A stretch of DNA of 64,000 bases from Bacillota bacterium (GTDB lineage Bacteria; Bacillota; Sulfobacillia; Sulfobacillales; Sulfobacillaceae): positions 19,876 through 83,875 of the forward strand of contig JAKACM010000005.1 in NCBI GenBank assembly GCA_021821465.1, written 5' to 3'. The notes beneath the pieces were generated by a model. It did not search any database. It was given only the letters and a program-made list of their open reading frames with translations, and was not told where the DNA came from. Numbering within the stretch: the first letter of the stretch is position 1; every line of letters starts with the position of its first letter. A program made the position numbers and the translations under genes. Shown piece after piece: positions 24,487 through 33,758 of the stretch.

Positions 24487-26070
24487 TTATTCCAGCAATT
24501 TATCGTGAGTAGCTCCCAACCGTCTCAACCTCTCTTGATTGGGGGTAACATACAGTGTCTTTTCTCGTTCGTATAACACTTGGGCGGCTTCGGCATGAGG
24601 CCTTTTGCGGACAAATTTTCGCTTGGTATAGTCCACAGCGACAGTGGAAGAATGTTTGGCGGCACTGTAGAAGGCGGCAAGATGAGCAGCATCCAACAGA
24701 TCTTCTAGGTTGGCTTGACGTTTTCCGGTCCGCAGTACGACGTGTGAACCGGATGTCTGTTTGACATGAAACCACAGATCATCGGGACGAGCCCGCCTCA
24801 TAGTCAATTCTTGATTTTCTTCACGGTTTCTTCCCACGAAAATCTCAAAGCCGCCTTGACTGACAAAGCGCCGGAATGGTAGATTATTCTGCCCCTTGGC
24901 TCCCTCGGCAGGAGCCAAGCGTTTGAGTTGACTGCGATAATAGTCAATGGAACGTGGTTCTTCGGCCTCGTTTAAAGAGTGCTCTGCATGATTCAATTCG
25001 TTTTCCAGAATCTCCATTAACCGTTTGCCTGCGGCAACACGGTTCTTAATTCGTTTATATTGGCGATAACAATCCTGAGCCATCTCTGTCGGCGTTTTGG
25101 CCTCCGGCAAGTTAAGCACAATCGTTCTTGAAGGGTCCGAAAATGTCGGCACTTCAGTTTCTTTGTTGTCTTTAAAGTGATATTGGTATGCCAGCCACAG
25201 ATCCCCTTCTTCTTTCCACGCTTCACCGTTTTCTTGTGCCATCACGCGGCTCTCAACCAATCTTGCCCGAAGGTGACGTACCCGGTCTCGCCAGCGGGAG
25301 ATCAATTGATCTTGGAGATTGGTTCTTAGGCGGTCTATTTCTTTCGCCCAAAATATCTCATCTAAGACTGCATCGGGTTGGTTCGTGGGTTCAACTGCAA
25401 ATCCGATCAAAGGGAAAACCCATATATCTGTCAGATCATCGCGGTGTAATGTAAAAAATGACAGGGAGGCACTCTCATATTGTCGGCATAAGCTCTCCAA
25501 AGGCCAGGATTCGTCATGGGGAAGCAGTTTCCGAACTTGCGGAGATAGATCCCGAGTTTGATGGGTTTGACAGGGATGGGGCAAAGGTTCGGGTAAGCGG
25601 TAAGGTGTGCCCGGACGAATGAGACGTTTTCGGTTCTTATCTTGGAAATGATGCAAAGACTCCAGAATAGTGTGATCGCGGTCGAGGATAACCATATTGC
25701 TTACATGCCCCGTGAGCTCAATCACGAGATATCCGGTACTCACTTGGCCCCAGTCATCGCTCCAACGTACAGCCAACCACAGAATTCGGTCAAACGATGA
25801 AGTGAACACCCGGTCAATGGTAAAGGGTAAAAAGCGTGAAAATAATGGGTGAGTGGCCTTTGGCAAGTCATAGCGATGTTGGGTTTCATGTATGCGCGCG
25901 AATCCTGGAGTAAATGCTATTAAGAGACGAACAGTTTTGCGGTTTTGGGGGCTCCAGCCTTGCATGATGACACGGCTTTTGTCGGCCCACGCGGAGTTAA
26001 TTTCCATATCTTTCCATCGTATGTTCCATTCGTGGGCTAACTGACCGAGTAAGAACGCATCAAAAGGCAT
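24487..26070 (-). CDS. rqcH: NFACT-family ribosome quality-control protein RqcH
   Basis: Binds stalled 50S subunits carrying peptidyl-tRNA and directs alanine-tail addition for degradation; about 527 aa. NFACT-N domain at residues 1-200, including the Asp-Arg pair in SSFDRILWLAV that is essential in Bacillus RqcH. A charged coiled-coil middle lies at about 240-400. The NFACT-R domain follows, with DDLWFHVKQTSGSHVVLRTG and DYTKRKFVRK. ATG at 26070 (minus strand) has a CGGGGGT site 7 nt upstream. Older annotations call this family fibronectin-binding protein. Divergent from the MFS gene. Confidence 0.93.
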   Translation of the reverse strand: MPFDAFLLGQLAHEWNIRWKDMEINSAWADKSRVIMQGWSPQNRKTVRLLIAFTPGFARIHETQHRYDLPKATHPLFSRFLPFTIDRVFTSSFDRILWLAVRWSDDWGQVSTGYLVIELTGHVSNMVILDRDHTILESLHHFQDKNRKRLIRPGTPYRLPEPLPHPCQTHQTRDLSPQVRKLLPHDESWPLESLCRQYESASLSFFTLHRDDLTDIWVFPLIGFAVEPTNQPDAVLDEIFWAKEIDRLRTNLQDQLISRWRDRVRHLRARLVESRVMAQENGEAWKEEGDLWLAYQYHFKDNKETEVPTFSDPSRTIVLNLPEAKTPTEMAQDCYRQYKRIKNRVAAGKRLMEILENELNHAEHSLNEAEEPRSIDYYRSQLKRLAPAEGAKGQNNLPFRRFVSQGGFEIFVGRNREENQELTMRRARPDDLWFHVKQTSGSHVVLRTGKRQANLEDLLDAAHLAAFYSAAKHSSTVAVDYTKRKFVRKRPHAEAAQVLYEREKTLYVTPNQERLRRLGATHDKLLE

Positions 26071-26248
26071 GTCAAACCCCCGAAAATTACAGTGTAGGAT
26101 CATCGTGGTGAGTCGGATTGATTAATGGCATTATATATTGTTATCGCTGTGATGAGAAGGGCGAGGGGAATTCTGGACTTATCGGATTCTCGGCGGGCAG
26201 CGAGATTGAGTTTATTTGAGAACACATTCACAATCGGAGCGTGCAAAG

Positions 26249-27730
26249 ATGGTGAGAGTCACGAGCTTGCGGGAGATATGGAAAACGCTGCCACTGAAAC
26301 GCTTTACCTCGCGCCATAATTACACGTGGTTGGTGGTTGCGACCGTATGCATCGGTGCTTTCATGGCGGCATTGGACGCGAGTATTGTGAATGTTGCCCT
26401 GCCGGAGTTGAGCACGTATTTTCATTCAAGCGCATCTTTAGTGAGTTGGGTACTCATCTCTTATCTGCTCACACTAACCACGCTTTTGACTCTCTTTGGC
26501 CGTTTGGCCGACATTTTGGGAAGACGGCCTTTATATACCTTCGGGTTTCTTGTCTTTATCGTCGGGTCTGCAGCCTCTGGGGCCGCAATGAATTTGCCGA
26601 TGCTGATTGTCTCGCGAATTTTCCAGGCGTCGGGGGCGGCAATGCTTCAGGCCAATTCCGTGGCTATTATTACGGCGACGGTGCCGCCCCGGGTTAGAGG
26701 ACGAGCAATTGGTTTTCAAGGTTCGGCCCAGGCAGTGGGTTTGTCGTTGGGGCCGGCGGTCGGAGGAGCTTTAGTAGGGTTGTTTGGATGGCGTGCGATT
26801 TTTTATGTGAATGTTCCGGTTGGCCTTATTGGTACTATCATGGCTGCCATGATATTGCCTAGAGATAAACTGACTCGTCGTAATACAACATTTGATTGGT
26901 GGGGCACGTTGTTACTAACCCCGTTCTTAATATTGGTTATGCTGGATTTAACCGAAGGCAACAGCTTAGGATGGTCGTCTCCCATTATAGCGGGAATGTC
27001 TGCGACCTCCGTGTTATTGCTCATTGGATTTATATTCCGCGAATTGTCTTTCCGAGCACCATTGGTAGACATGAGACTCTTCAAGATTCCTGTTTTCAGT
27101 ATCGGTAATTTTACGGGGCTTTTGTCCTATTTGGTCATGTTTGGCGTGTTGTTTTTGATGCCATTTTTCTTTGAGCGCGTTCTTATGTACAATTCGGTGA
27201 TTTCAGGTTTCATTCTCACGGCTGTGCCTGTCGGGATGACCATGGCGGCACCCCAATCCGGGGCCTTGGCCGATCGTTACGGATCTCGTCTTCTGACCAC
27301 TTCCGGCATGGCATTAACCGGATTGGCAGCCTGGCTTTTGGCACGGACGGTCGCGATTTCTCCCAATGTCGCCATGACGGTGGTCGAATTGATTCTCTTA
27401 GGAACAGGACTGGGAATCTTTACTCCGCCAAATAATTCGTCAGTTATGGGCAGTCTGCCCTCATCGCGTCTGGGAGTAGGCGGGGGTATTCTCAATATGG
27501 CGCGATCATTGGGAATGGCTATGGGTACGGCGTTGTCGGGAATGGTGCTGGCATTGTTCTTGCGGATTCACGCGGGCGTTGAAAGCCCGGGCGGGCCGAA
27601 AGGTCCTTGGATCCCGTCTACTCGTTATGCTCTCTATCTGTTGGCGGGTTTATCCATTGTCGCGGCCGTATTGTCACTCTTTAGGATGGCTTCAGAAAAA
27701 CCTGCGCAAAAAAGTCCCTTAGAGTGGTAG
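26249..27730 (+). CDS. MFS transporter, DHA2 (14-TM drug:H+ antiporter) family
   Basis: Proton-coupled multidrug-type exporter of about 493 aa. The N-terminal motif DASIVNVALPELSTYF and the motif A GRLADILGRRPLY are diagnostic of the DHA2 group. About 14 hydrophobic segments can be counted, and antiporter motif C-like sequence (GLSLGPAVGGALVGLFGWRAIFYVNVPVG) is present. Substrate unknown. ATG 26249 follows CGGAG 8 nt upstream. Single gene, divergent from rqcH. Confidence 0.9.
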   Translation: MVRVTSLREIWKTLPLKRFTSRHNYTWLVVATVCIGAFMAALDASIVNVALPELSTYFHSSASLVSWVLISYLLTLTTLLTLFGRLADILGRRPLYTFGFLVFIVGSAASGAAMNLPMLIVSRIFQASGAAMLQANSVAIITATVPPRVRGRAIGFQGSAQAVGLSLGPAVGGALVGLFGWRAIFYVNVPVGLIGTIMAAMILPRDKLTRRNTTFDWWGTLLLTPFLILVMLDLTEGNSLGWSSPIIAGMSATSVLLLIGFIFRELSFRAPLVDMRLFKIPVFSIGNFTGLLSYLVMFGVLFLMPFFFERVLMYNSVISGFILTAVPVGMTMAAPQSGALADRYGSRLLTTSGMALTGLAAWLLARTVAISPNVAMTVVELILLGTGLGIFTPPNNSSVMGSLPSSRLGVGGGILNMARSLGMAMGTALSGMVLALFLRIHAGVESPGGPKGPWIPSTRYALYLLAGLSIVAAVLSLFRMASEKPAQKSPLEW

Positions 27731-27772
27731 GAATCTTAAGTCGCATGTCACGGCCTTTTTGTGTATGATTCC

Positions 27773-27809
27773 ATGGACAGTTTGACGGTTGTTATGACAG
27801 CCTGTCCAT
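27773..27809. promoter_or_regulatory. Inverted repeat upstream of the DUF2007-pyk pair
   Basis: Arms atggacag (27773-27780) and ctgtccat (27802-27809) flank a TTGACG (27782-27787) that could serve as a -35 element. It could be an operator or a weak terminator loop for the MFS gene; no T run follows. Confidence 0.35.
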
Positions 27810-27858
27810 TGTATGCTTAACCTATATTGACCAAACAAGGTGGCAGGAGGGTACAGGG

Positions 27859-28062
27859 ATGTGGACTGTCGTATATATTGCTCCAACCAAAACCATTGCC
27901 GACCGCATTTGTGGCATATTGCAAAATGAAGGAGTGTTAGTCCACCTCAAGACGGTTGAACTGGATGCTAATGATCATGGCAGTATTGAAATCCAAGTTC
28001 CTGAAGGCGAAGCAGAAGAGGCAACCGAAATCATTGCCGAACATCTTGGTCGGTTACGATAA
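27859..28062 (+). CDS. Small DUF2007-like protein
   Basis: A 67-aa soluble protein with a ferredoxin-like pattern: MWTVVYIAPTKTIADRICGI, LQNEGVLVHLKTVEL, then EIQVPEGEAEEATEIIAEHL. This resembles the short putative signal-transducing family (DUF2007) often encoded just upstream of glycolytic genes in Clostridia. GGCAGGAGGG ribosome site. Separated from pyk by 21 bp, so probably co-transcribed; a regulatory role on pyk is a guess. Confidence 0.7.
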   Translation: MWTVVYIAPTKTIADRICGILQNEGVLVHLKTVELDANDHGSIEIQVPEGEAEEATEIIAEHLGRLR

Positions 28063-28083
28063 CTACGAAAGGGAGTTCCACGA

Positions 28084-29811
28084 GTGAGACGCACAAAAAT
28101 TGTGGCCACTATTGGTCCCGCATGTGATGACCCGAAGCTATTGAGGGAGATGATCCACGCGGGAATGGATGTGGCGCGTTTGAATTTGTCCCACGGTGAT
28201 CTCGAAACCCATCGTGAAAGGGTAAGGAGTCTTCGTGCGGTTTCTCGGGAGGTTGGGACCGAGATTGGTATTATGTTGGATACCTGCGGACCTGAAGTTC
28301 GGCTCACACACTTAAATCAATCCCTGAAACTGACGGTGGGAGATCGGTTTGTTTTGAGTGCTCGCCCCGATGGGTCCAGTCATCAGGGGGGTGTGACGTG
28401 GGGCGGTATTTTTTCCATGATTGAACCGGGACATTTATTGTGGGTAGACGATGGGAACATTGTGCTGCGATGTGCCGAGCAATATGTAGATACGTTGGTA
28501 ATGGAAACGGTTGTCGGTGGAATTCTGAAAAATCGAAAAAAATTGAGCTCGCCGACCATGACTTGGCCACTGGATATTTTGACAGATACCGACCGGTCGG
28601 TCTTGTCAATGGGTATCGCAGAAGGCGTGGATTTTGTCGCTGCTTCTTTTGTCCGATCGGCAGAAGATGTTGTCAAGATCCGCAAATTTTTTGAAGTCCA
28701 CCATTCCGATGTTTTTATTGTCAGTAAAATTGAGAATCGTGCGGGTGTCGAAAATTTGGCGGAAATTCTGGCAGTATCTGACGGTGTCATGGTGGCACGG
28801 GGAGATTTGGGAGTCGAACTCCCTCCGGAACGTGTGCCTTGGCTGCAAAAGGACATCATTGGTCAAGCCAATGAACTAGGGATTCCGGTTGTGACCGCGA
28901 CGCAGATGTTGGAGTCAATGACTCATGCTCCTCGCCCTACCCGCGCCGAGGTTTCGGATGTGGCTCATGCCATCTGGGACGGATCGGACAGTGTCATGCT
29001 GTCGGCCGAAACCGCCTCGGGGGAATATCCGGTAGAAGCGGTGCAAATGATGGCGAAAATTGCGGAAGACGCCGATAACCGTCGCGGGTTTTTGACTTCC
29101 CGGACTTTTTCGGTTTTGCGTGTGGGAGACGCAGTCAGCCGCGCATCGGCCGAAATGGCGGAGAGTTTGGGGGCCCGAGCCATTTTGACTGCAACCACTA
29201 CAGGGTACACGGCACGGATGGTCAGCCGCTCCCGTCCCAGCGTTCCCATTATCGCAATTTCCACTCAACAACGGGTGATGCGTCGCCTGAAATTGACATG
29301 GGGAGTATTCCCCATCATCTCGGATGACCCGGAACACTCGGACGATATGGTGAATAAAGCGATTGAAGCCGCCGTGGAATATGGCTACGTAGCTGACGGC
29401 GATCTCGTGATCTTGACTGCCGGAGTTCCTGCCGGTATTCCTGGGACAACTAATATGGTTCGCGTGGAAACAGTATCCAGTCCTGTTTTAATGGGAGCCG
29501 GACTGGGTTACGGTGAACCGATGACCGGGGTGGTATGTTTTCAGCCCCAAGATCTCAAATCATTGCCCCAAGATCCGTATGTTGCGGTTGTGAGGGATTA
29601 TGATAGTGATGCGAAGGAATTTTTTTCGCATGCCAAGGCTATTATCGCGGAACGCAATGGCAGGACCTCCGATGTAGCAGTGGCTGCAGTCACCATGGGA
29701 ATACCGGCGATAGTGGGGGTTGAGGGGGCTATGGAACGACTACATAGTAATCAACTTGTCACCATTGATCCGGTTCGGGGTGTAATTTATAAAGGACGCG
29801 TGAAAATTTAA
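28084..29811 (+). CDS. pyk: Pyruvate kinase with extra C-terminal PEP-utiliser-like domain
   Basis: Glycolytic enzyme transferring phosphate from PEP to ADP; 575 aa, the long Bacillus type. Active-site lysine is in VSKIENRAGVENLAEI, followed by GVMVARGDLGVELP and TATQMLESM. The C-terminal domain (about 480-575) matches the PEP-utilising swivelling domain, but its motif reads GRTSDVAVAAVTMGIPAIVG, with Asp where the phosphorylatable His of TSHAA normally sits. GTG start 28084 with AAAGGGAG upstream. Confidence 0.96.
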   Translation: MRRTKIVATIGPACDDPKLLREMIHAGMDVARLNLSHGDLETHRERVRSLRAVSREVGTEIGIMLDTCGPEVRLTHLNQSLKLTVGDRFVLSARPDGSSHQGGVTWGGIFSMIEPGHLLWVDDGNIVLRCAEQYVDTLVMETVVGGILKNRKKLSSPTMTWPLDILTDTDRSVLSMGIAEGVDFVAASFVRSAEDVVKIRKFFEVHHSDVFIVSKIENRAGVENLAEILAVSDGVMVARGDLGVELPPERVPWLQKDIIGQANELGIPVVTATQMLESMTHAPRPTRAEVSDVAHAIWDGSDSVMLSAETASGEYPVEAVQMMAKIAEDADNRRGFLTSRTFSVLRVGDAVSRASAEMAESLGARAILTATTTGYTARMVSRSRPSVPIIAISTQQRVMRRLKLTWGVFPIISDDPEHSDDMVNKAIEAAVEYGYVADGDLVILTAGVPAGIPGTTNMVRVETVSSPVLMGAGLGYGEPMTGVVCFQPQDLKSLPQDPYVAVVRDYDSDAKEFFSHAKAIIAERNGRTSDVAVAAVTMGIPAIVGVEGAMERLHSNQLVTIDPVRGVIYKGRVKI

Positions 29812-29850
29812 TGACGTCTTGACCGAGACTTTCCTATCCAATTTACCTTC

Positions 29851-29971
29851 ATCCGATCTCAGCTAGCCCTGATGGGTCGGATGCGGAAGCCAAAGCGAGA
29901 AAGCTAACCGTTTTCTCGAATTGCGGTGGAGTTTGGATCCAAGCTCCGGCCTTTAGGCCGATGTCGTTGAC
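29851..29971 (+). ncRNA. Orphan IS605/TnpB-type right-end (omega-RNA-like) sequence
   Basis: The segment between pyk and the aminotransferase gene folds into successive hairpins: 29851-29882 (atccga/tcggat), 29896-29918 (cgagaaa/tttctcg) and 29947-29960 (cggcc-ttta-ggccg). The terminal hairpin with its TTTA loop followed by gtcgttgac is very like right ends of IS200/IS605-IS1341 elements, where the TnpB guide-RNA scaffold ends. No tnpB is adjacent. It might instead act as the pyk transcript's 3' structure. Confidence 0.45.
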
Positions 29972-30019
29972 GTACCATTGCGGAATAGGAGAGGCGGCAA
30001 GGAAAGGGGTCTATTCGTG

Positions 30020-30859
30020 ATGATGGTCTATCTAAATGGTAACCTGATTGATGAAAAAACGGCACATATCGGCTTTGATGATCGCGGTTTTCTCTTTGCC
30101 GATGGGGTTTACGAAGTGATTCACATATATTCTCGGAAATTTTTTGAATGGGATCGACACATGGCGCGTCTGCAACGTTCCATGGCCGGTATTAATTTGT
30201 CCGAAGTCGATATGCATGCTCTGAGTAAGGGGGCTGAGGCGTTGTTGGAGGACTTCGACGGGGAAGAAGGGATCTTGTACCTAGAAATTACGCGGGGCGT
30301 TCATCCTCGTTCGCATGCGTTTCCTCCTCCAGAGGTTCGGCCGACCATTTTGATGTGGGTGCGCTCTCACCAACCGTTTTCAACTGACGCCATAACCCAA
30401 GGAGTCAGTGTGATAACGGTGGCGGATGACCGGTGGGCCAAAGTTTGGATCAAAACTATTGGGCTGCTGCCCAATGTGCTGGCCAAGGAAAAAGCACACA
30501 AAATGGGCGTGTATGATGCCGTATTTGTGCGCGATGGAATGGTGATGGAAGCCACCAGTGCCAATATCTTTATCGTACGTCGGGGAATATTGCGGACGGC
30601 TCCGGTCACCAATTACATTTTGCCTGGGATAACCAGGGAAGTGGCATTGGAAATCGCGAAAGAGCAAGGGATTGCCATTGCTCTGGAACCATTTTCTGTG
30701 GAGGATATGTATTCAGCCGAGGAGATTTTCCTTACTGGCACGACCACGGAAATCCTGCCTGTGACGCAAGTGGATGGCCGGACAGTAGGCAAAAAGGCTG
30801 GGGCTGTGACGCTCCTGCTGCTGGACGCCTTACGAGCAAAAGCATACGCGGTATCATAA
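30020..30859 (+). CDS. dat: D-amino acid aminotransferase (class IV PLP)
   Basis: PLP aminotransferase interconverting D-alanine and D-glutamate for the cell wall; about 279 aa. The N-terminus MMVYLNGNLIDEKTAHIGFD and DRGFLFADGVYEVI are class IV hallmarks. The PLP lysine lies in WIKTIGLLPNVLAKEKA, and phosphate-site residues are in ATSANIFIV and LTGTTTEILPV. Several starts are clustered (GTG 30017, ATG 30020, ATG 30023) after GGAAAGGGG. A branched-chain or aminodeoxychorismate role is less likely given the D-alanine-transaminase-like start. Confidence 0.88.
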   Translation: MMVYLNGNLIDEKTAHIGFDDRGFLFADGVYEVIHIYSRKFFEWDRHMARLQRSMAGINLSEVDMHALSKGAEALLEDFDGEEGILYLEITRGVHPRSHAFPPPEVRPTILMWVRSHQPFSTDAITQGVSVITVADDRWAKVWIKTIGLLPNVLAKEKAHKMGVYDAVFVRDGMVMEATSANIFIVRRGILRTAPVTNYILPGITREVALEIAKEQGIAIALEPFSVEDMYSAEEIFLTGTTTEILPVTQVDGRTVGKKAGAVTLLLLDALRAKAYAVS

Positions 30860-30897
30860 CCGTCTTTTCAGGGGAAACTGGCTGGGGAGGCGAATTT

Positions 30898-31038
30898 ATG
30901 CAAAACAGGCAACTTTTAACCGACGAAGCACGGGGCTATTTTTTTGCTCTGGCAGAGGTATTGCGGGAGTTGGAACAAAGCGATCTATTGGGACGTCTGG
31001 CCGAATTATACAAAGATTTTCGCCTAATCGAATCGTGA
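30898..31038 (+). CDS. Hypothetical 46-aa protein
   Basis: A short frame with a GGGGAGG ribosome site 8 nt before its ATG. The product starts MQNRQLLTDEARGYFFALAE, continues VLRELEQSDLLGRLAELYKD and ends FRLIES. It is mostly helical and amphipathic with no membrane segment. It follows the aminotransferase gene by 38 bp and precedes trmL on the same strand. I recognise no family. The good ribosome site and acidic/leucine-rich composition favour a real gene. Confidence 0.55.
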   Translation: MQNRQLLTDEARGYFFALAEVLRELEQSDLLGRLAELYKDFRLIES

Positions 31039-31100
31039 AGGATTGTGTTGGGATAGATGACTCGGTTTGAGAACAATTGTGTCTCAAGGGGGGATGGGGT

Positions 31101-31568
31101 ATGCATGTCGTGTTAGTTGAACCGGAAATCCCCCCCAATACCGGTAACATTGCTCGCACGTGCGCAGCCACTGGTAGCTGTTTGCATTTGGTGGAACCTC
31201 TGGGATTTTCCGTGAGTGATCGTTACCTTAGGCGTGCGGGTCTCGATTATTGGGAATTCGTACATGTGCGCATTTATCCGGAATGGAAGGATTTGGTCGA
31301 AACTTTGGGACATCCTGAAAACTGGTACTATTTTACTTCCCACAGTTCTCGACTGTATTCGGAAGCCTGTTATACCCAAGACTCTGTACTGGTATTTGGG
31401 AAAGAATCCACAGGCCTTCCCAAAGAGCTTTTGGAGAGTTATTCCGAGTCCACTTATGTCATACCCATGAAACGGGAGATTCGATCCCTAAACTTATCAA
31501 ATGCGGTGGCGATTGTTGTGTATGAAGCAATGCGTCAACAATATTTTCGGCCGATTGAACCCTCTTAA
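31101..31568 (+). CDS. trmL: tRNA (cytidine/uridine-2'-O-)-methyltransferase TrmL
   Basis: SPOUT-class methyltransferase modifying the wobble ribose (position 34) of leucine tRNAs; about 155 aa. It begins MHVVLVEPEIPPNTGNIART. The SAM-knot motifs are LVFGKESTGLPKELLE and VIPMKREIRSLNLSNAVAIVVYEA. ATG 31101 has AAGGGGGGATGGGG upstream. Stand-alone, between a small hypothetical gene and a cation exchanger gene. Confidence 0.94.
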   Translation: MHVVLVEPEIPPNTGNIARTCAATGSCLHLVEPLGFSVSDRYLRRAGLDYWEFVHVRIYPEWKDLVETLGHPENWYYFTSHSSRLYSEACYTQDSVLVFGKESTGLPKELLESYSESTYVIPMKREIRSLNLSNAVAIVVYEAMRQQYFRPIEPS

Positions 31569-31592
31569 AGGTGTAGGGAGCGGGACTTTAAT

Positions 31593-32582
31593 ATGCCTTG
31601 GTTATTGCTGACCGTAAGCGGAATGGTATTGATTGTGCTGTCGGCTGACTATTTCACCAATGGTGTGGAATGGGTCGGATTTTACCTACATTTGGAAGAA
31701 GGTGCAGTAGGCTCACTTTTGGCTGCTCTGGGCACCGCTTTGCCGGAAACTCTGGTTCCGGTTGTGGCCATTATCTTCAGTCCCGACCATAGCGAAGCGG
31801 CCATAGGGCTGGGAGCCGTCTTGGGTGCGCCTTTAATGCTGGCGACCATTGGTTTTGCGGTGATAGGGTTGGGTTTAGGGGCAAGAAAATCGACGCCGAA
31901 TCTTGATACGTCCACGTGGGGCACCATGACTAAAGATTTGGGATTTTTTCTGTTGGCTTTTGGCGCGGCTCTGGTGACAACCTTTCTTCCGCACCCAATT
32001 CATTTCGCGATGGTTGTGCTCTTGTTGGGACTTTATCTATGGCACGCTTGGAGACTAATTAAGGGAGATCGGCACGAAGGAGTTCTTGGACATGCCCCCT
32101 CTCAGCCTCTGAGATTGTCGCAGACGCCTCGAAAGACGCCATGGTTGGCCATTCTGCAAGTGTCATTAGCACTCATCGGATTGATTTTAGGGGCACACTT
32201 CTTTGTTACGGCTCTGGATGCGGCGACAAAAATTTTTCACTTTCCCCCTTTTCTTTTGTCGGTGATCATCACACCCGTTGCAACCGAATTGCCCGAAGTG
32301 CTAAATAGTGTGATATGGATTCGCCGAGGAAAAGATACCCTCGCAGTGGGCAATGTCACGGGCGCTATGGCTTTTCAGTCAAGTGTCGTACCAGCTCTCG
32401 CTATCGCATTTATGCCATGGTCATTGACCCCTTTGGAATTGGCGACAGGCACTTTAACCTGGCTGGCTGCATTGTGGATTTGGACGAGGAGCCGATCGCG
32501 AAGTCTTTATATTAAGGAACTATTGACGGCAGGGTTGTTTTATGTTGTTTATATTGCCATTGTGGCCAGCTTATATACCTAA
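31593..32582 (+). CDS. Sodium/calcium exchanger family membrane protein
   Basis: Ca2+:cation antiporter (CaCA) family protein of about 329 aa with about 10 hydrophobic segments. The two inverted alpha repeats are visible: LLAALGTALPETLVPVVAII with AIGLGAVLGAPLML, and IITPVATELPEVLNSVIWI with AVGNVTGAMAFQSSVVP. The acidic residues of these motifs (ALPET, ELPEV) bind the cation. Likely exports Ca2+ or a related ion at the cost of Na+ or H+; the exact ions cannot be read from sequence. Confidence 0.88.
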   Translation: MPWLLLTVSGMVLIVLSADYFTNGVEWVGFYLHLEEGAVGSLLAALGTALPETLVPVVAIIFSPDHSEAAIGLGAVLGAPLMLATIGFAVIGLGLGARKSTPNLDTSTWGTMTKDLGFFLLAFGAALVTTFLPHPIHFAMVVLLLGLYLWHAWRLIKGDRHEGVLGHAPSQPLRLSQTPRKTPWLAILQVSLALIGLILGAHFFVTALDAATKIFHFPPFLLSVIITPVATELPEVLNSVIWIRRGKDTLAVGNVTGAMAFQSSVVPALAIAFMPWSLTPLELATGTLTWLAALWIWTRSRSRSLYIKELLTAGLFYVVYIAIVASLYT

Positions 32583-32860
32583 TCGGTAAGGTAGCCCATA
32601 CCACTTCGTATAAAGATATTGGGCTCGGGGATTGCAGACATAGTCCCGGGAAAGTGTGAAGAGTGGCGCTTGACAATGCGGCCTGGTAAACTCAAATAAG
32701 ATCGTAACAGTATCCTTCATGATTCACACAAAAAATGATGCAAAAGTAACAAACGAAGCTTAGAGATATTGAGAATCGGCGTTTTTCTCAAAGAGTGTGA
32801 AGCGGCAAACGGTGATCATGGGTGGTAGCCATGAGATTTGTTGTTTGATCAAAGGGTGAA

Positions 32861-33604
32861 ATGTCGATGTATTGGGATCAACTGACAACCAAGAATTTCT
32901 TGGAGGAGATTGTCGGTCGAGTGGATACGGCCATCCTGCCTGTCGGCAGCATTGAAGCTCACGGACAACATTGCCCGTTAGGGACCGACAATATGGCTCC
33001 GGCCTATTTTGCCGCACAGCTCGAAAAGATCTATCGTGACCGGATCCTGATTCTTCCTCCGGTGGCTTATGGCTATACTCCCGACTTGAGTGTATGGCCA
33101 GGAAGTCTGTCCATATCAGCTTCTGTGTTGCAGCAATATGTCCAAGAAATCGGCCAGGGCGTTGCCAAATGGGGGATCAATAACCTGATCTTGTTAAATG
33201 GGCATGGAGGCAATATTGGAGCATTGCAAGCGGCCATGGACACGATTGTTCAAGAACCGGTGCGAGTGGTAATGATAAACTGGTGGCTGGATTATAGCAC
33301 GCAAATTCTTACGATTACGCGAGGCCAGGGACACGCGGGGGAAGATGAAACTTCCGTGATGCTTAAAGTGGCCCCGGAATGGGTCCGTATGGAGCATGCG
33401 TCTTTTAATCCTTTTCGGCCACGCTACCGTATTAAGGGACCAGGCATTTCGGATAAAAGGCTGCGCAATGCGACCACCGGGGACGGAAGATCGGCCACCA
33501 AAGAAAAAGGCGAGAAGATCGTGGAACTGATTATGAAGGAACTTGGTGTGCTTTTGGAACGCTTGTGGAACGATGATCTATTCGAGCGAACCGATAACGG
33601 TTGA
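32861..33604 (+). CDS. Creatininase-family amidohydrolase
   Basis: Metal-dependent amidohydrolase of about 247 aa. Metal-ligand motifs of the creatininase family are intact: LPVGSIEAHGQHCPLGTDN (residues about 25-43), LILLNGHGGNIGAL (about 108-121) and GHAGEDETSVML (about 156-167). The family includes creatininase, mycofactocin MftE and FAPy deformylase (ArfB). No neighbouring genes indicate which substrate applies, so only the family is assigned. ATG 32861 follows AAAGGGTG; ATG 32867 is possible. Confidence 0.88.
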   Translation: MSMYWDQLTTKNFLEEIVGRVDTAILPVGSIEAHGQHCPLGTDNMAPAYFAAQLEKIYRDRILILPPVAYGYTPDLSVWPGSLSISASVLQQYVQEIGQGVAKWGINNLILLNGHGGNIGALQAAMDTIVQEPVRVVMINWWLDYSTQILTITRGQGHAGEDETSVMLKVAPEWVRMEHASFNPFRPRYRIKGPGISDKRLRNATTGDGRSATKEKGEKIVELIMKELGVLLERLWNDDLFERTDNG

Positions 33605-33758
33605 AAAAATTATCAAAGGCGCCGTAAAACCCCTCATCTTAGCTATGGGAATACATGGCGCTCGCCGTCAGGCGAAGTCTTTTCGTACAACGCCAACTTT
33701 CCGGGAATTTGTGCTATCTTAAAATACGTGTTCACCCTTTGAAAGTCGGATACGTTGG

